The notes under the pieces: model-generated
Told to the model about the DNA's origin: nothing
Databases searched by the model: none
Seen by the model: the letters and a program-made list of their open reading frames with translations, nothing else
Made by a program: the position numbers and the translations under genes
From: Cristatella mucedo
Lineage: Eukaryota; Bryozoa; Phylactolaemata; Cristatellidae
Assembly: GCA_009760855.2 (NCBI GenBank)
Contig: WPIO01000266.1
Coordinates: 96,813 to 160,812 of the forward strand
DNA length: 64,000 nt
Reading direction: 5' to 3'
In this document: positions 22,828 to 34,214 of the stretch, in pieces
Layout of the letters: each line of letters begins with the position of its first letter
How positions within the stretch are numbered: the first letter of the stretch is position 1

Positions 22828-23821
22828 CCACCTTGATATCACGGTGCACGAGGTTTTTCGTCCCGAGGTATTCCAAAGCCGCGACCAGTGCCCGCATGAC
22901 GTGCCAAACTTCATCGCTTCTGAGCTTGGCAGCCTGGTCCAGATACATCCGAAGGCTGCTCTCGCACAGCTCCACGCGTATGTATAGCAATTGCAGATGG
23001 TCCAGGGTATCTTCAGGCATGTTCATGCTGATTGCCGTGTTCTCGCCCGGGTCTTCCGTGGTGGTAGAGAGAATGCCGAATTTCTTAAATCCATCCTCGG
23101 CAAACAGGGCGAACCTGATCAATAACACTGTCAGAATCAGGCACAGAGCAATATCTCTTGCACGAGGCCGACGACCACAGCAAGCAAGCAACAGAGGCAA
23201 TACAAGACAGCCGATATCGGAATACCATTACCCATTATCAACCAACGACTGGATGCTGCTGCCGACTCCTCCTTGGGTAGGATAATCCGTAATAAAACTG
23301 TCGAAGTACTTGACAATGTTGTAATGGGACAAGTTGGCAAGAATTATTGCCTACTTCACTGAGCTCTCACACGAGCTGTTGAAATAACAAAAGCCAGTCG
23401 ATGAAAAGGCAATTCCACCCAAGAGTACTAGCGACTGCCATCAAGTGAGCACTCAAGATTTCTTACCCTGAATTCATTACAACCTCCTTTAGAGCATACA
23501 ACGTGCCATCAATATTGTGAGTAACTTTAAAGACTTGTCCAAATCCGCCTTGTCCGAGGTTTCCAATTTCTTTGTAGTCTGCGTAAAATCTAAAAGAATC
23601 AAGCATGCCGACGTCGCACACAAAGTAATGGGCCATGACTCTCGTGAACTCAGAAGGTTTCTGGAAAGTTTCCCGGACAGTAGCACGTAAGGACAGGACT
23701 CTAAGCTTTTGGCATACGCATAAAATGATCACCTAGCACATCTCATGTAGTGCCGGCATGCGATATGAGTATGGTACTGTTCTATATTGACCATTAGTTA
23801 TTACCTATTTAGTTATGACCT

Positions 23822-24801
23822 AATTAGACCGATATTCGATCCTAGATGTCGGAGAACTTCCTGAAATTAAATGACGATAAAACCGAACTGCTGCTCATAG
23901 GACACCCTAAGCGTGTGGCTGGATTAAAAGGCTTTGCTGTTCTAATAGGCGATGCTATTGTGCGACCTTCACCACGTGCTCGTAATCTAGGTGTCGTGTT
24001 CGACAGCTGCCTCAATTTCAAAAGCTTCATTCAGACGACTGCCTATACAGCTAGCCATCACATCCAATCCCTATCCAAGATTAGAAGCTGTCTCCCACAG
24101 TGGCTTGTAAAAAAATTAACTAGCTCTTTAGTTCTGTCTCGGCTTGATTATTGTAATTCCCTTTTGGCTGGGCTACCAAAGAAAGCTATTATGCCACTAC
24201 AGCGGGCTATGAATATGGCTGCAAGGCTGGTCTTCAAGTCCAAGCGGTTTGAGCACGTGTCACCTCTGCTGAAAGAGCTAGGATGGTTGCCGGTTGAGCA
24301 AAGGATACAGAGCAAAGTTCTTACGCTGACCCACAAGGCCCGCCACGGCTTGGCTCCTTCGTACCTAGCTGAACTGCTGCATCAGTTTCAGCCAGTTCGC
24401 GCCCTCAGGTCCTGTGTGGACAATAAATTAGCTGTCCCATTCCTCCGCTTAAAGACACTTGGTGACAGAAGCTTTAGCTCTGCAGGTCCTAGACTGTGGA
24501 ACTCGCTTCCACAATTCTCACGAAACGACAACTAATCTCCAACTGCCGACTATGGCACATCTTTTTCAGCGGTCCTGAACTGCTACTTCTATGCTACTCA
24601 CTACCTCAACTGCTCTCCTGACTCTGCTATGCTTCCCACTTTCTCTTTGTTGCGTGTGACGTCGTCTGTTGGCTACCGAATGCGTACCGAAAGCCGCTTA
24701 GGCTGTGAGTGCGCTATACAAAACTCTCCTGCGTAACACCCACGTGGTCTTTATGACTTTGTGGAGTTACTGACGGAGATACATTACATTACATTACATT
24801 A
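23822..24801 (+). mobile_element. LINE-A 3' half with (ACATT)n tail
   Basis: The frame at 23846-24535 (229 aa) is nearly identical to the C-terminal part of the 2.9-6.1 kb LINE-A protein (MSENFLKLNDDKTELLLIGH onward). The 3' UTR includes GTGCGCTATACAAAAC, and the element ends in an ACATT pentamer run at about 24780-24801. It is 5'-truncated and sits in an intron of kinase copy 1, opposite in direction. Confidence 0.85.
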
Positions 24802-24933
24802 GTAGCTGATAATATTAATTAAACATTTGTATGGCACTATGAAGAGAACTAAATGTCTTTCTTGGTGCTGTACATGAGCTGGAATAGGAGCATGTCAGTT
24901 AAACACATCAGCTCCACAATCAGGTCTACCTAC

Positions 24934-25193
24934 TTTCAATTGAACACTTTTGAAGCAATTTATGCTTGCTTAAGTAAAAAGACCACAGCCACGCAGGTCC
25001 ATGCTTTGGTGTCATAATGTCTGAACTTGCTAACTCACTACTCGGAGTTCCTTCAGCCTGTGCACCAAGACGGTTACTGCTAAAGAACTCTACAGCCGGG
25101 CTTGACTGTCTATTAATCACCAATTCGATGTTATGACTCTTTTCACAGACATGCACAGGCTCCATCCCATCAAGCAGATTCTCTTGCTGTGGT
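24934..25193 (-). CDS. Candidate internal exon of kinase copy 1
   Basis: The frame reads ENLLDGMEPVHVCEKSHNIE and on to KHGPAWLWSFYLSKHKLLQK. An AACAG acceptor sits at the upstream edge and a GTAGGT donor at the downstream edge. A decayed equivalent lies at about 50440-50620 in copy 3 (GEPLHIREH...). Its place between the N-terminal and P-loop exons suggests it encodes the regulatory N-terminal region. The domain is not recognised. Confidence 0.5.
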
Positions 25194-25199
25194 CTGTTG

Positions 25200-25920
25200 C
25201 TTGTCTCGGGCTTGTTTAGACAAGAATACCACATCTGAATGGGTTCATAGATTTGTGACATCCCGTCTCGACTTCTGTAACTCACTGCTTGCTTGCTTAC
25301 CAGCCTATGCAATCAGGCGCTTACAGCTGGTACAACACCCTGCGGCTAGGTTTTTCTGTCGTGAGCGTCATAGTTGCACATATCACCACTTCTCGCTGAC
25401 CTGCATTAGCTCCCAGTCATGCAACGCATCGACTTCAAGGTTTCGTAATTCACTTTAAGGTCCTTCCATTCTTTGGCTCAAGCCTACCTATCAGACCTAC
25501 TCCCCCATCAGGCCAAGCATCGTACCACCCGCTTTTCGGAATCTAACTGTTTAGCCATACATCGTACAAATCTTTAATATTTTGGAGACCGTGCCTTTAA
25601 TTCGTATGCTACCAAAGCATTGAACTCACTCCCAACTGACATCACAACATCCCCAAACTTGACGACATTTAAAAATCACGGTATTTAGTGGGTCCTCGTG
25701 ATTCAGATTTGTGTGCTTATGCGAACTGACACTGTATATGCTGCCACAAAATATACTTACATGTTGATACTGCCCTTGTCACCTCTAACCATGTTTTGCT
25801 TGCTGACATCGTGCATGCTCGCAGTAACTATTGGATCGTGCTCCCTTTACAGCAAATGTTGAGTGACTAGAAAAAAGATTCAGTTCTCCAAGAACACTTT
25901 ACAAATATGTCATCATTATT
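25200..25920 (+). mobile_element. LINE-B 3' fragment
   Basis: LINE-B pol C-terminal segments (SRLDFCNSLLACLPAYAIRR at about 25260-25320) are followed by the 3' UTR and a degraded stem-loop ending near 25920. It is frame-shifted. Confidence 0.7.
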
Positions 25921-25929
25921 ATCCGGATA

Positions 25930-26880
25930 AGTGTTAAGGTGCTTGCCCCAACCAAGGTCAAGGTGAATGCATTTGATACCAGGATAGAGGTCTATTACTC
26001 ACAGGGTGCTTTAACAGTGAATCATATTTTTATTTTATTTTGATGGGCTACCAGCTAGTAATCAACAGTCTCTACAGCTTCCAGAGTGCTACAGACTGTC
26101 AAGCAAAGCACTTAGAAGCTTACCTGAGTAAAAACAAAGAGGAAGCACATTCATAGGAGATAAATTATAGCGCATTGAAAGTATGTGCTGGTTCCAACAA
26201 CGGTGCAACAAAGCGAGTTCAATGGAGAAAACTGCATGCACGGATGGACCATAACCTTTACTCCACCACTAAACGACAGCGAGGAACTATTCTTAATGAA
26301 AATGTATGCATGTACGTACGGTGCTCTCAACTCTCAATCCAGGCCACGGTTGTAAAGTTCACTGGGTGGGGGGTAATTCTCAATCGCAACCCTGCACGGG
26401 TTTTGAGAGCAGTCAAGGCTCTGGTGATGCTATATAAACGAGACCGCTGTTTAATCGACCTATCTTCACTTTATTACAACCATTGCATGTTTATACTGCT
26501 TATTCTGTGCTCTTGGCTAGCTCAGCCTTTAATCACACGAAATGACGAGACAGCAGCACAGCTATGGCAGAGCAGCAAAGTGGCTCATCAAAGTATCTGG
26601 TCTAGAGGATCCTAGATGAGTTACGATATATGATTTAGTCTGTATGATAGCCTAGTTCGAAAGATGTTGAAGGAAATATAGTTTGAGTTTTGAAGTGAGT
26701 TGTGGTGCTCGCCCCAACTAGGTCAAGGTGAAGGCATTTGATGCCCAGGCAAGATTAATTTCTCACAGGGTACTATAACCATGAATTGTAATTTTATTTT
26801 ATTTTATTTTGATAGGCTACCAACTTGTCCTCAGCAGTAACTCCAGCTTATAGAATGCAACTGAAGGCCAGAATAGTCGA
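25930..26880. repeat. Repeated intronic segment of the kinase locus
   Basis: About 170 bp at 25930-26105 recurs at 26700-26880 and at 51640-51790 (shared AAGGTGAAKGCATTTGATRCC, then YTCACAGGGTRCT). It was duplicated in tandem in copy 1 and shared with copy 3. A 146-codon + frame at 26175-26615 between them has no recognised motif and is not called. Confidence 0.5.
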
Positions 26881-27082
26881 CAAAACAGCTCTTTCGATGA
26901 CGGCAGATAAGACTAGCATGGAACAGTGATTTGAAGCAATGAGCAGAACCACTGCCGACTTTACTAGGCTAGTACATCATCAAGCAAGGGTCCATTCGTT
27001 GGACTTGCACTCACAGCATGAGGAAAAGTATCTGAGCAACCGCACTAAGCACATTTAACTATCACAGGTCATGTGAGCTTAC

Positions 27083-27290
27083 CTGTCTCCATGACGACCG
27101 GCAAGCATTTCTCTGGCAGCTGTGATAGACAACATATTGCTATTCATGGTAGATGCGGTTCGCGATGACGTGGTAGACGACATGCCACTCATGTGTGTAG
27201 ATGTGGTTCGCGTGATACCCAAAGACGACGTACTACGAATGAAATGACACCCTTCGCACAAAAACTCTAACAAGTTCCGGCGTAATCACC
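27083..27290 (-). CDS. Candidate N-terminal exon of kinase copy 1
   Basis: A Ser/Thr/Met-rich frame (MSSTTSSRTASTMNSNM) ends in AAREMLAGRHGD just before a GGAGACAG|GTAAGC donor. The same exon end recurs at 52074 with a GTAAGT donor. The upstream edge is uncertain. Assignment to the kinase gene is by position in both duplicated loci. Confidence 0.45.
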
Positions 27291-27339
27291 CCGATGAGCA
27301 AGCTCGAAAATCACAAGCCAATGCAGATATCTACACTGC

Positions 27340-27804
27340 ACGTGCCTCATCTCTTTCTAGGCATTTTAAAGATGCTGCAAAAGAAAGCATGACCAAATAA
27401 TTAGTGATACCATTTGCAATTTCGTCAAGCCAACCTTTGTTAGATGTGACATGCACAGGGTCATCATTTAGAAATCGTTAGTAGCAGGATCAGTGTCGGC
27501 ACACATAAGCACACACAGGGCGAATCACAGGGACCCACTACATGCTGTAATAAACAGACGCATTGTAAGCTTCTTTTTAAGTATCGTCATGTCAGGGGAT
27601 GTCGTAACGTCAGTCGTGAGTGAGTTCTAAGCTTTGGGAACATACAAACTACCGACAAGGTTTCCAAAGGATTTGAGGTTCGAACGAGGTATAAATATAC
27701 GATTTGTTTCCGAAAGGCGAGTGGCACGATGGTGGATGAGTATATCTTATAGGTAGGCTGGAGCCAAAGAATAAAGGGTCCTAAAAGTGAGCGACACAAC
27801 CTTA
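27340..27804 (-). mobile_element. LINE-B 3' part, interrupted by LINE-A
   Basis: The reversed LINE-B 3' UTR and pol C-terminus run up to an abrupt switch into LINE-A near 27805. The 5' part of LINE-B resumes at about 28546. Confidence 0.7.
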
Positions 27805-28545
27805 CAGTCTCGGACCGGCAGAGCTAAAGCTTCTGTCACCAACAGTCTTTCAGCAGAGGAATGGAACAGCTAATTTATTGTCAATACAGGACCTGAGGCA
27901 CGAGGAAGCTGAAACGGGTGCAGCAGTTCAGCTAGGTAGGGAGGAGCCAAGCCACGGCGGGCCTTTAGTAACAGTGTAAGAACTTTGCTCTGTGTCCGTT
28001 GATCAACCGGCATCCATCCTTGCTCTTTTAGCAAAGGAGACACGTGGTGTAACCACTGGAACTTGAAAACTAGCCTTGCAGCCATATTCATAGCTATTTG
28101 CAGTGGCCTAGTTGCATTTTTTTGTAGCCCAGCCAAAAGAGAAAAAAAGAACGAAAGAGTTAGCTAACTTTTTTGCAAGCCACTGTGGACGACTGCTATT
28201 AATCTTAGATACGGATCGGACGTGATGACTAGCTGTGGCAGCAGTCTTCTGAATGAAGCCTTTAAAATTAAGGCAGCTGTCGAAAACAACACCTAAATTT
28301 CGAGCGCGTGGGGATGGTCGCACAACAGAGTCGCCTATTAGAAGATCAAAGCCTTTTAATCCAGCCGCACGCTTACGGTGTAATATGAGCAGCAGTTCGG
28401 TTTCATCGTCATTTAGTTTCAAGAAGTTTTCCGACATCCACGATCGAATGTCGGCAAGCCAAGTTTTCAGTTTATCAATTGCTGCAGAAGGTTCCGACGG
28501 TTTAAATGACAAATACAGCTGAATATGGTCAGCATAGCAGTGCTA
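27805..28545 (-). mobile_element. LINE-A fragment within LINE-B
   Basis: The minus-strand frame at 28108-28512 (IRSWMSENFLKLNDDETELL) and that at 27870-28136 match LINE-A pol. Both ends join LINE-B pol sequence directly, with about 150 bp of LINE-B missing at the site. Confidence 0.75.
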
Positions 28546-29760
28546 TGGTATTCCATGGGCCTGATTGCACATGCCAGTAGACCAGCAAGCAGTAAGCTAT
28601 AGAAGTCAAGACAGGATATCACAAATGCATGGACCAACTTAGATATGGTATCCCTATCTAAACAAGCCCGAATTTTAGCAATGCCATGTTGCTGAAGCAG
28701 GCTGACTTGATTGTGGAACTGATGTGATCGTCTAACGAATAGCCCCATTGAAACATGACACAAAGATTTCGTGCCGATTCAACAGAAGATTTGCTGGCAG
28801 AGCCGACGTTGAGCGTTAACCTCTTTAATTTCGGAATCACACTTGGTTTGCCCAAAACAAGTAAGTTAGTTTTATCATCATTATATTTAGGAAAGTTTTG
28901 CTGCCATCCGGGTGCAGATGTCATCAATAATGCAGCAAGGAAATTGAGAGAATTCGAATTGCTCAAAGGCTGGAAGGAATCAAAGCAAAGGTACAACTGA
29001 GTGTGAAACAACCAAGAAGTGAAAACCTAGATTGTGCTTGGCCATGACATCAGCAAGAGGGAGAGCATAAACCGCGAAAAGAACCGGACCAAGCACGTCC
29101 CCTAAGGTACCCCATATTTCACAGCTACATCGGATGATCTTTGTCAATTCACGTCGATACTCTGGAGTCTCCCACTGAGATATGACCTGAACCATTGCAG
29201 AGCAGTGCCAGTGATGCCCAGGCGACATGAGAGGCGCTCTAGAAGAACTTTGTGATCGATAGTTTCAAAAGCTGCCGCTAAAGATCGAGCAAAACAAGCA
29301 GAGACACCCTACCCACGTCTGCATTCCTAAGTAGGTCGCTGTATCCCTAAGCAATGCTGACACAGTGGACTGATTAGCTCTAAAGGCACACTGGAACTTA
29401 CTAGCAAGGTTAGAAGTTTCAATTTATGAGTTCAGTTGGTCTGCCACGACTCGTTCCAGTGTCTTAGATAGGAATGGTAGAAGGGAGACTGGGCGGTAGT
29501 TGCTCAAGCTCTCTTGGTCTAATGTCACTTTCTTGAGTAGTGACCTGACTTCAGCCTTTTTAAAAATTACTGGGACATGACCTGAGGCCAATGACACATT
29601 TATGACGTTTGTTATGCATGGCTGCAGTAGGTGAATGCATCGTAGAAGCAGGACAGTGGGATCAGGGACCAGAGATGTAGTTGTCTTTTTGATTGGGATA
29701 ATAACTCTGAGACATCTAGACATCTGAATGGAGACATTGATGTGCTGCAATGAATTGAGG
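28546..29760 (-). mobile_element. LINE-B middle part (RT region)
   Basis: Minus-strand frames carry SNYRPVSLLPFLSKTLERVV (about 29430-29530), an LGFHFL-type RT segment near 29010, and LNFLAALL...KYNDDKTNLLVLGK (about 28830-28950). The RT is broken by frameshifts. It pairs with 27340-27804 as one interrupted copy. Confidence 0.75.
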
Positions 29761-29844
29761 GACCAGATTCCAGGGAGGATGCAGCCATCTTAGGGCTGTA
29801 CTTCCTGATCTTGTCTATTCCGTTTAAAAATAAATAAATTAAAT

Positions 29845-29985
29845 AAATACACAATTCATTTGTATAGCACCCCAAGAGAACTTAATCTCTACTCAGGCAC
29901 TTCACAAATGCCTCGGGGCTCGAGCCCACGACCTCAGCCAGGCCTTGATCGGGGCGAGCACATTAACCGCTGGACCAAACCAGCT
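29845..29985 (-). mobile_element. SINE-1 copy
   Basis: It is well preserved in reverse: tail TTTGTATAGCACCCCAAGAG, B-box region GGGCTCGAGCCC, and head ending CTGGACCAAACCAGCTC. Confidence 0.8.
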
Positions 29986-30256
29986 CAGAAGCTAGATAGA
30001 GTACCTTTCACAATATCAAGTGGTCACCCTAAATGATTCTATAAATCACAAGCAGGCGTAGTGTGGGCCTGAGGTTCGGGGCTAATTATTTGACTGTGCA
30101 AGAAGCAAAGATACTGCTGTAGGCCACTGGCAAGGTAGCACACAAGTACTGCGGCTGCAAGTGGTGCTGATAGCCGTAAAGGCTCTTATGTTGCTTTACA
30201 AAAAAGGCTGTTGAATGAGCTAGTATTTTTTGCAGTGGCACACAGCACGTGCCTCT
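29986..30256. other. Duplicated flank of kinase copies 1 and 3
   Basis: The stretch near 30015-30130 matches 53060-53180 (AGTGGTCACCCTAAATGATT in copy 1, GGTGGTCACCCTAAATGATT in copy 3), extending the segmental duplication this far. Confidence 0.55.
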
Positions 30257-30481
30257 TCAGCAAGGCAGCGGCCTGTGCATACTAAATGTACCGCTAACGT
30301 TAAATGAACGTCCCTTTTCCATTTTGCTGGAATTGCACACCTGAGCAATGTCAATGCATGTTTTTAACCAGGAATCAAACTCACCTGCGACCCCAAATCT
30401 CTTATCGTGTGCTTTTGCCTGCTTTTCTAGTACTCTTGTGATTTTGCACGCTTGCCGAAGCATGCCGTTTTGGGTTGTCAA
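30257..30481 (-). CDS. Unidentified exon-like frame
   Basis: A 74-codon frame of ordinary, charged composition (ITRVLEKQAKAHDKRFGV, then EFDSWLKTCIDIAQVC) looks more like coding sequence than its surroundings. The amphipathic pattern suggests helices. The gene is unknown. It could be a further 5' exon of the kinase gene or a different gene. Confidence 0.3.
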   Translation of the reverse strand: MTTQNGMLRQACKITRVLEKQAKAHDKRFGVAGEFDSWLKTCIDIAQVCNSSKMEKGRSFNVSGTFSMHRPLPC

Positions 30482-30489
30482 TAACTATT

Positions 30490-31000
30490 GGTTATTGCCT
30501 ATATTGCAGTGAGTTGCGAAGTACATGAATGGAGATTCGATTCTTGTAGCGTGCTACACACAAACAGCGTTATCTTTGCTCGTTATTACTTCTAAAAATC
30601 AGCTGCTGACTGAAGGACAGTGAAAGCGAATAAATGGTAAACAGACAGACTGCTGACCTTTTTACCCAGAGCAAGAGTGGCTAACGTTTGCAAGGAGCCG
30701 TCTCTATGAACCATAATTCTTACCGTTCGAAATGCTCACCTACTGAGATAGCCAGAAAGTATAAGCAACTACACATTCAGCTTTCTGTCGGTCATGTAGC
30801 CTGCATCACTACTGCCAGTCGGCAGTCGGTTTCGGACAGAAAAGCAGTGCCAGACGGCCTGGTTGAACTTTTTCTGTTTAAACTATGGAAGGCTAGACTA
30901 GACTACCAATCGGACGTGTCTTCTTTTGTCTGCGATGACTGGACCGAAGGACAACTGGGTTTTTTGAAACCTACAAGGCCGAGTCTGCTTTAATGGGATG
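30490..31000. other. No gene recognised
   Basis: A 101-codon + frame at 30688-30993 has no motif and no splice context, so it is not called. Confidence 0.3.
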
Positions 31001-31201
31001 CACTTAGCAAGAAATAAAGCAGTCCGATACTAAGAAATAGGGCTACAGCAGCGTCAGCCCGGCCAAGATGAGCCTTGCCGGCGAGCGTGCAGCCCTTTCT
31101 ACCGTCCCAATTACAAGGAGCGAAAGAGCTCCCTCTGGCGGTGTGGCCCTGCGGACGAGTGACGGGAACACGACCGGAAAGCCGGTTGTGTAAACGCGCT
31201 T

Positions 31202-31237
31202 ATGGACACCAAAGAACGCGTGATAAGCTTCGCCAAA
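31202..31237 (+). CDS. Possible short first coding exon
   Basis: An ATG is followed by 12 codons (MDTKERVISFAK) and a perfect donor GCCAAA|GTAAGT in GC-rich DNA. It could start a + strand gene, but no following exon is identified. Confidence 0.2.
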
Positions 31238-31239
31238 GT

Positions 31240-32640
31240 AAGTCACTCACGCACTTTTTCCGCCTAGGCAGCCCGTTACTAGCTTGCCCCTTGCATGCCT
31301 CTTTACGATTGTAGAAATCCGCCGAAGAGAGACAACGCCAGCTGGATCGTTGAGCTCCAGCAAAGGTTTTAGAAAGTTACACTACTTCACAAAGTCTCAG
31401 TACCAGATGCCGTCACGCTGCTGCGGTTGTAGTATTTTCAATCAACGTGTAGTGGCCTTTAGCTCTAGGAGGATGACGCGGTCGACGGCCGGACTGGTCG
31501 CAACAAGCGCCAGTGTTAATTGATGAGAGGGGGGCAAGGAAAACCCGGTCGGCAAATGCCACGAGTCCCGAAAAGTGTACATCTCAGGTTTCGAAAAAGC
31601 TTTCATCTGCACGATGCAGACCAAAAATGTCCAGACTTTATAAAACCGAATTTGCTGAGCGCACGATCTCATAGAAATTTACTTGTGAAATTTGTACCCT
31701 GACTAGATTCGGTTGGCTGTGACAGGACGGCTGTAACTTGGTAAGGCTCACCGGCTACGCCGGGGACGGACCTACGGGTATGGCCAAACGTGCGGTGACG
31801 AGGGGTCACCGGGGCTCTTGGGTAGGAGAAGTTGGCCGAGTAAGTCGTGGTGTTGGAGGCTACCGGTCTCGCCGAGTTAAGCACCTGGACGGGTGCAGGC
31901 GCGCTCCGGCGATGCGGCGGCGAACGCAAGGCGACGAGTACCCAAGGCCTGAGCGGAGCTGGCTAGCACGCTCGTTGTTGTGACTTGTAAATTCCGCGCT
32001 CCCGTGTAGCGTGTTCATGGCCACCGGGGTGAGTTGGCGTCTTTCGGCGGAAGCTCGCGACTGCGGTAGACGTCGAGTCCGACTAGCCAAGCAGTTACGC
32101 AGCTAGCCGGACCTTTTACGACGTACGCTCGCGCCGCTGGAACGGAGTCGATACGACGGCGGGACTGAGGAAGCCGACTGACCAACAAATATAGGGGTCA
32201 TCCTCAGCTTAGCGCTCGGAAGGTTGACGAGCGTGTATGCCGTGCAGCATGAACCGATAGTGCACAAAGTCGCTGACCTCTGTACAAGATGTAATTGAAC
32301 TCGCGAGGCTCTTCTCTACGCGAGTAGTACACGCGCGCGAGACGGAGACGGACGACAGAGGGAGCTACGCACTAGCAGGGCGGGAAAAGTTCACATGACC
32401 GAGTGGCCATTCACTCATGCCTCCAACCAATCAGCGGTGAGGATCCGGCTGCAGAGGCGTTGTGCACTCCCGCCCTGCCGGGCTAGCGTGGGGCAGCATG
32501 GTGGCGATGCTACGCCCACATTAAAGTGTTTTTTCACGCTTGCTGCTTCATCTTGCGCCCCTATAGTGTACTTTGTATAGGACCCTCCCTGTAGACTTGT
32601 TTAGTTCCCCTGTTTTTGTTGGCGCATGCGATATTATTAA
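31240..32640. other. GC/CpG-rich intergenic DNA
   Basis: There are several open frames on both strands without motifs. A CCAAT-box string (AACCAATCAGCG) is near 32417. It could be promoter DNA. Confidence 0.3.
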
Positions 32641-32842
32641 GAGGTCTAACCTGACGGCCGCTCGCCTTTGCCTAGCTCAGCGGCTTGGCGAACGGCGGCT
32701 TGGCCTGAGCGCGGCCACGCTTGGTGGGAATTAGCCTCTGACCTCTGGAGCTCGGCTACGCAATTATGCAACCAGGACCTCGTTTGGCCAACGACAACCC
32801 CTCATCAAATGCTTTCATCTCAAAACCGCCCTGCTTGTGTAA

Positions 32843-34148
32843 CGCCGAAGGCTCGGCGGGGTAGGTTTGACCTGCCGCTTACCTAGCGGCGTAACCTAGC
32901 GCCTACTGCCGTTCGTTGCGCGCCTACGCGCAATAAGCTGGCCGCCGCGAAACGAGCGTTTCTGGCGCTGACCTGCTTACCGTTACTAAAGGGGGGTCGT
33001 GAGTCCGCGGCGTGAATTGGTAGCGAGACACACAAATTGGGGATTTTACTGAACTTTATTCGCAAGCGCACAAAGTCGCTGCGCGTCTAGTTAAGCTTTA
33101 TCTCCACACTCCTCGCACGTTCTCAACTGCACTAACACTCTTGCGGAGGGAATACTCCTTTACATTGAGCGCGAACCGGAGCCTAAACCCTAACCGGAGA
33201 ACTAGGAATCCGTTCCCACCTGTGCCGAGGGAATACCCCAAACACGCCAAATTAAACACTCTTGCGGAGGGAATACTTCTCCACCCTGAAGCGCGAACCG
33301 GAGCCTAAACCCTACCCGGAGAACTAGAACTCGGTTTCCATCAGTGCGACAGGAATACTCCACACACGCTAACTCAAGCACTCCTGCGGAGGAAATACTT
33401 CTCCACACTGAAGCGCGACCCAGAGGCTAAACCCTAACTGGGGAACTAGGGCTCCACACACGCCAACTACGCCTAGCTCGCACCGGCAAATCCCTATGCC
33501 GAGACCACGTGCTAGCGTGCACACACACGATACAAAAGAAACACAAAATGCCAGCTCGGGCGCGATACGACCGTATTCGGTGGAGTTCCACCGAATCCTC
33601 CTAGCCCTGTCTTGTCCTGTTCCGTCAATTGCCGGCCAACAGCCCACCCTCCTACCTCGCTTTCAGAGAAACGAGTGTGACGGAGTCGAAGCCGGACCAA
33701 AGACAAAAGACCGTAAGACCAAGAGCGAGCGTCGCTCGACTCTTAAATACCTAGCTGAAACAATGGGGAAAGAGCTTAGTGGTATTGGGCCCGGACACCT
33801 TGGCCCATTACGGAAAGGAATTACTACCGTCCCCAGGCCACTGGAAGGGTACCTCTGTCCAGCTTGAATGGCGAATGGGTTCCAGACGATTCTTTCTTGG
33901 AAAGAGGGAAGGCGGGGGTTGACAGGCCAGCCATCATCTATCAGCAGCTTCCGCGGGTATCGGACCAATTCTAAAGGCCGAATCGCCGCCGCTCGTCTCA
34001 GAACTTCCTGGCTTGCTCTTAAGCGCTTCCTCTCTAACCGCACTGACGCTCCTCTCTGGCTCACTGCTCCAGGACAAAAGAGCTCTAGTCCGCCGCCGAA
34101 CAGCTATTGTTCGCGCTAAAATTCAGTCAAGGCCAGCAGGGCGCTACA
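32843..34148 (-). mobile_element. TG...CA element, second copy, one end missing
   Basis: Reverse-orientation copy of the 18.4 kb element: its outer end is GCGCTACA at 34141-34148, and the AATAAA region is at about 33052. It stops at about 32843 without the opposite inverted end. It carries extra tandem units inside. Confidence 0.8.
33136..33470. repeat. Tandem repeat, about 121 bp x 2.8
   Basis: Units begin near 33136, 33257 and 33379 with CACTCYTGCGGAGG, each followed by AATACT, GCGAACCGGAGCCTAAACCC and GGAGAACTAG. The 18.4 kb copy has about one unit. Confidence 0.85.
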
Positions 34149-34214
34149 CTTGTCTTTATTGTTATTCGATATCACGTAAGCCCAAACATTAACGTAGTGA
34201 AAATACCGATCGTC

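Larger units (their letters stand above)
20283..27290 (-). pseudogene. eIF2-alpha-kinase-like gene, copy 1 (broken)
   Basis: This multi-exon kinase is related to eIF2AK (HRI/PEK group), which phosphorylates eIF2-alpha to slow translation. Exons, minus order: about 27083-27290 (Ser/Thr-rich N-terminus), 24934-25193, 23467-23660 (P-loop GQGGFG, Lys in YALKE), 23232-23375 (alpha-C), 22832-23114 (VHRDIK catalytic loop), 22096-22245 (PGNVLL, GDFG, YQSPEQ), 21720-21866 (DMYSLGLTLLEM), about 21340-21532 (alpha-H, RCSAVHVLQ), 20283-20441 (basic helical tail, HPDKQLRTKLAKVKKHIE). Most have clean GT/AG ends. A TAG at 23351-23353 falls where the other two copies encode the alpha-C Glu region (KEV/KEP), so this copy is truncated unless spliced differently. 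SPEQ in the activation segment and RGQLP-type helix wording in sister copies fit eIF2 kinases. Assignment to HRI is by eye. Introns hold LINE-A, LINE-B, a SINE and a long CA repeat. Confidence 0.75.

Noticed and set aside
22578-23285. 235-codon + frame with a long Thr-His run
   Set aside because: It is antisense to the kinase exon and crosses the CA repeat.
26175-26615. 146-codon + strand frame
   Set aside because: No motif, no splice context, and the frame is not evident in the paralogous locus; a chance frame is more likely.
20283-27290. Calling kinase copy 1 an intact gene
   Set aside because: An in-frame TAG at 23351-23353 lies in the alpha-C exon, with no obvious splice form that avoids it.
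33170-33440. CTAAACCC strings that look telomeric
   Set aside because: Only one occurs per 121-bp unit, with no tandem telomere repeat.
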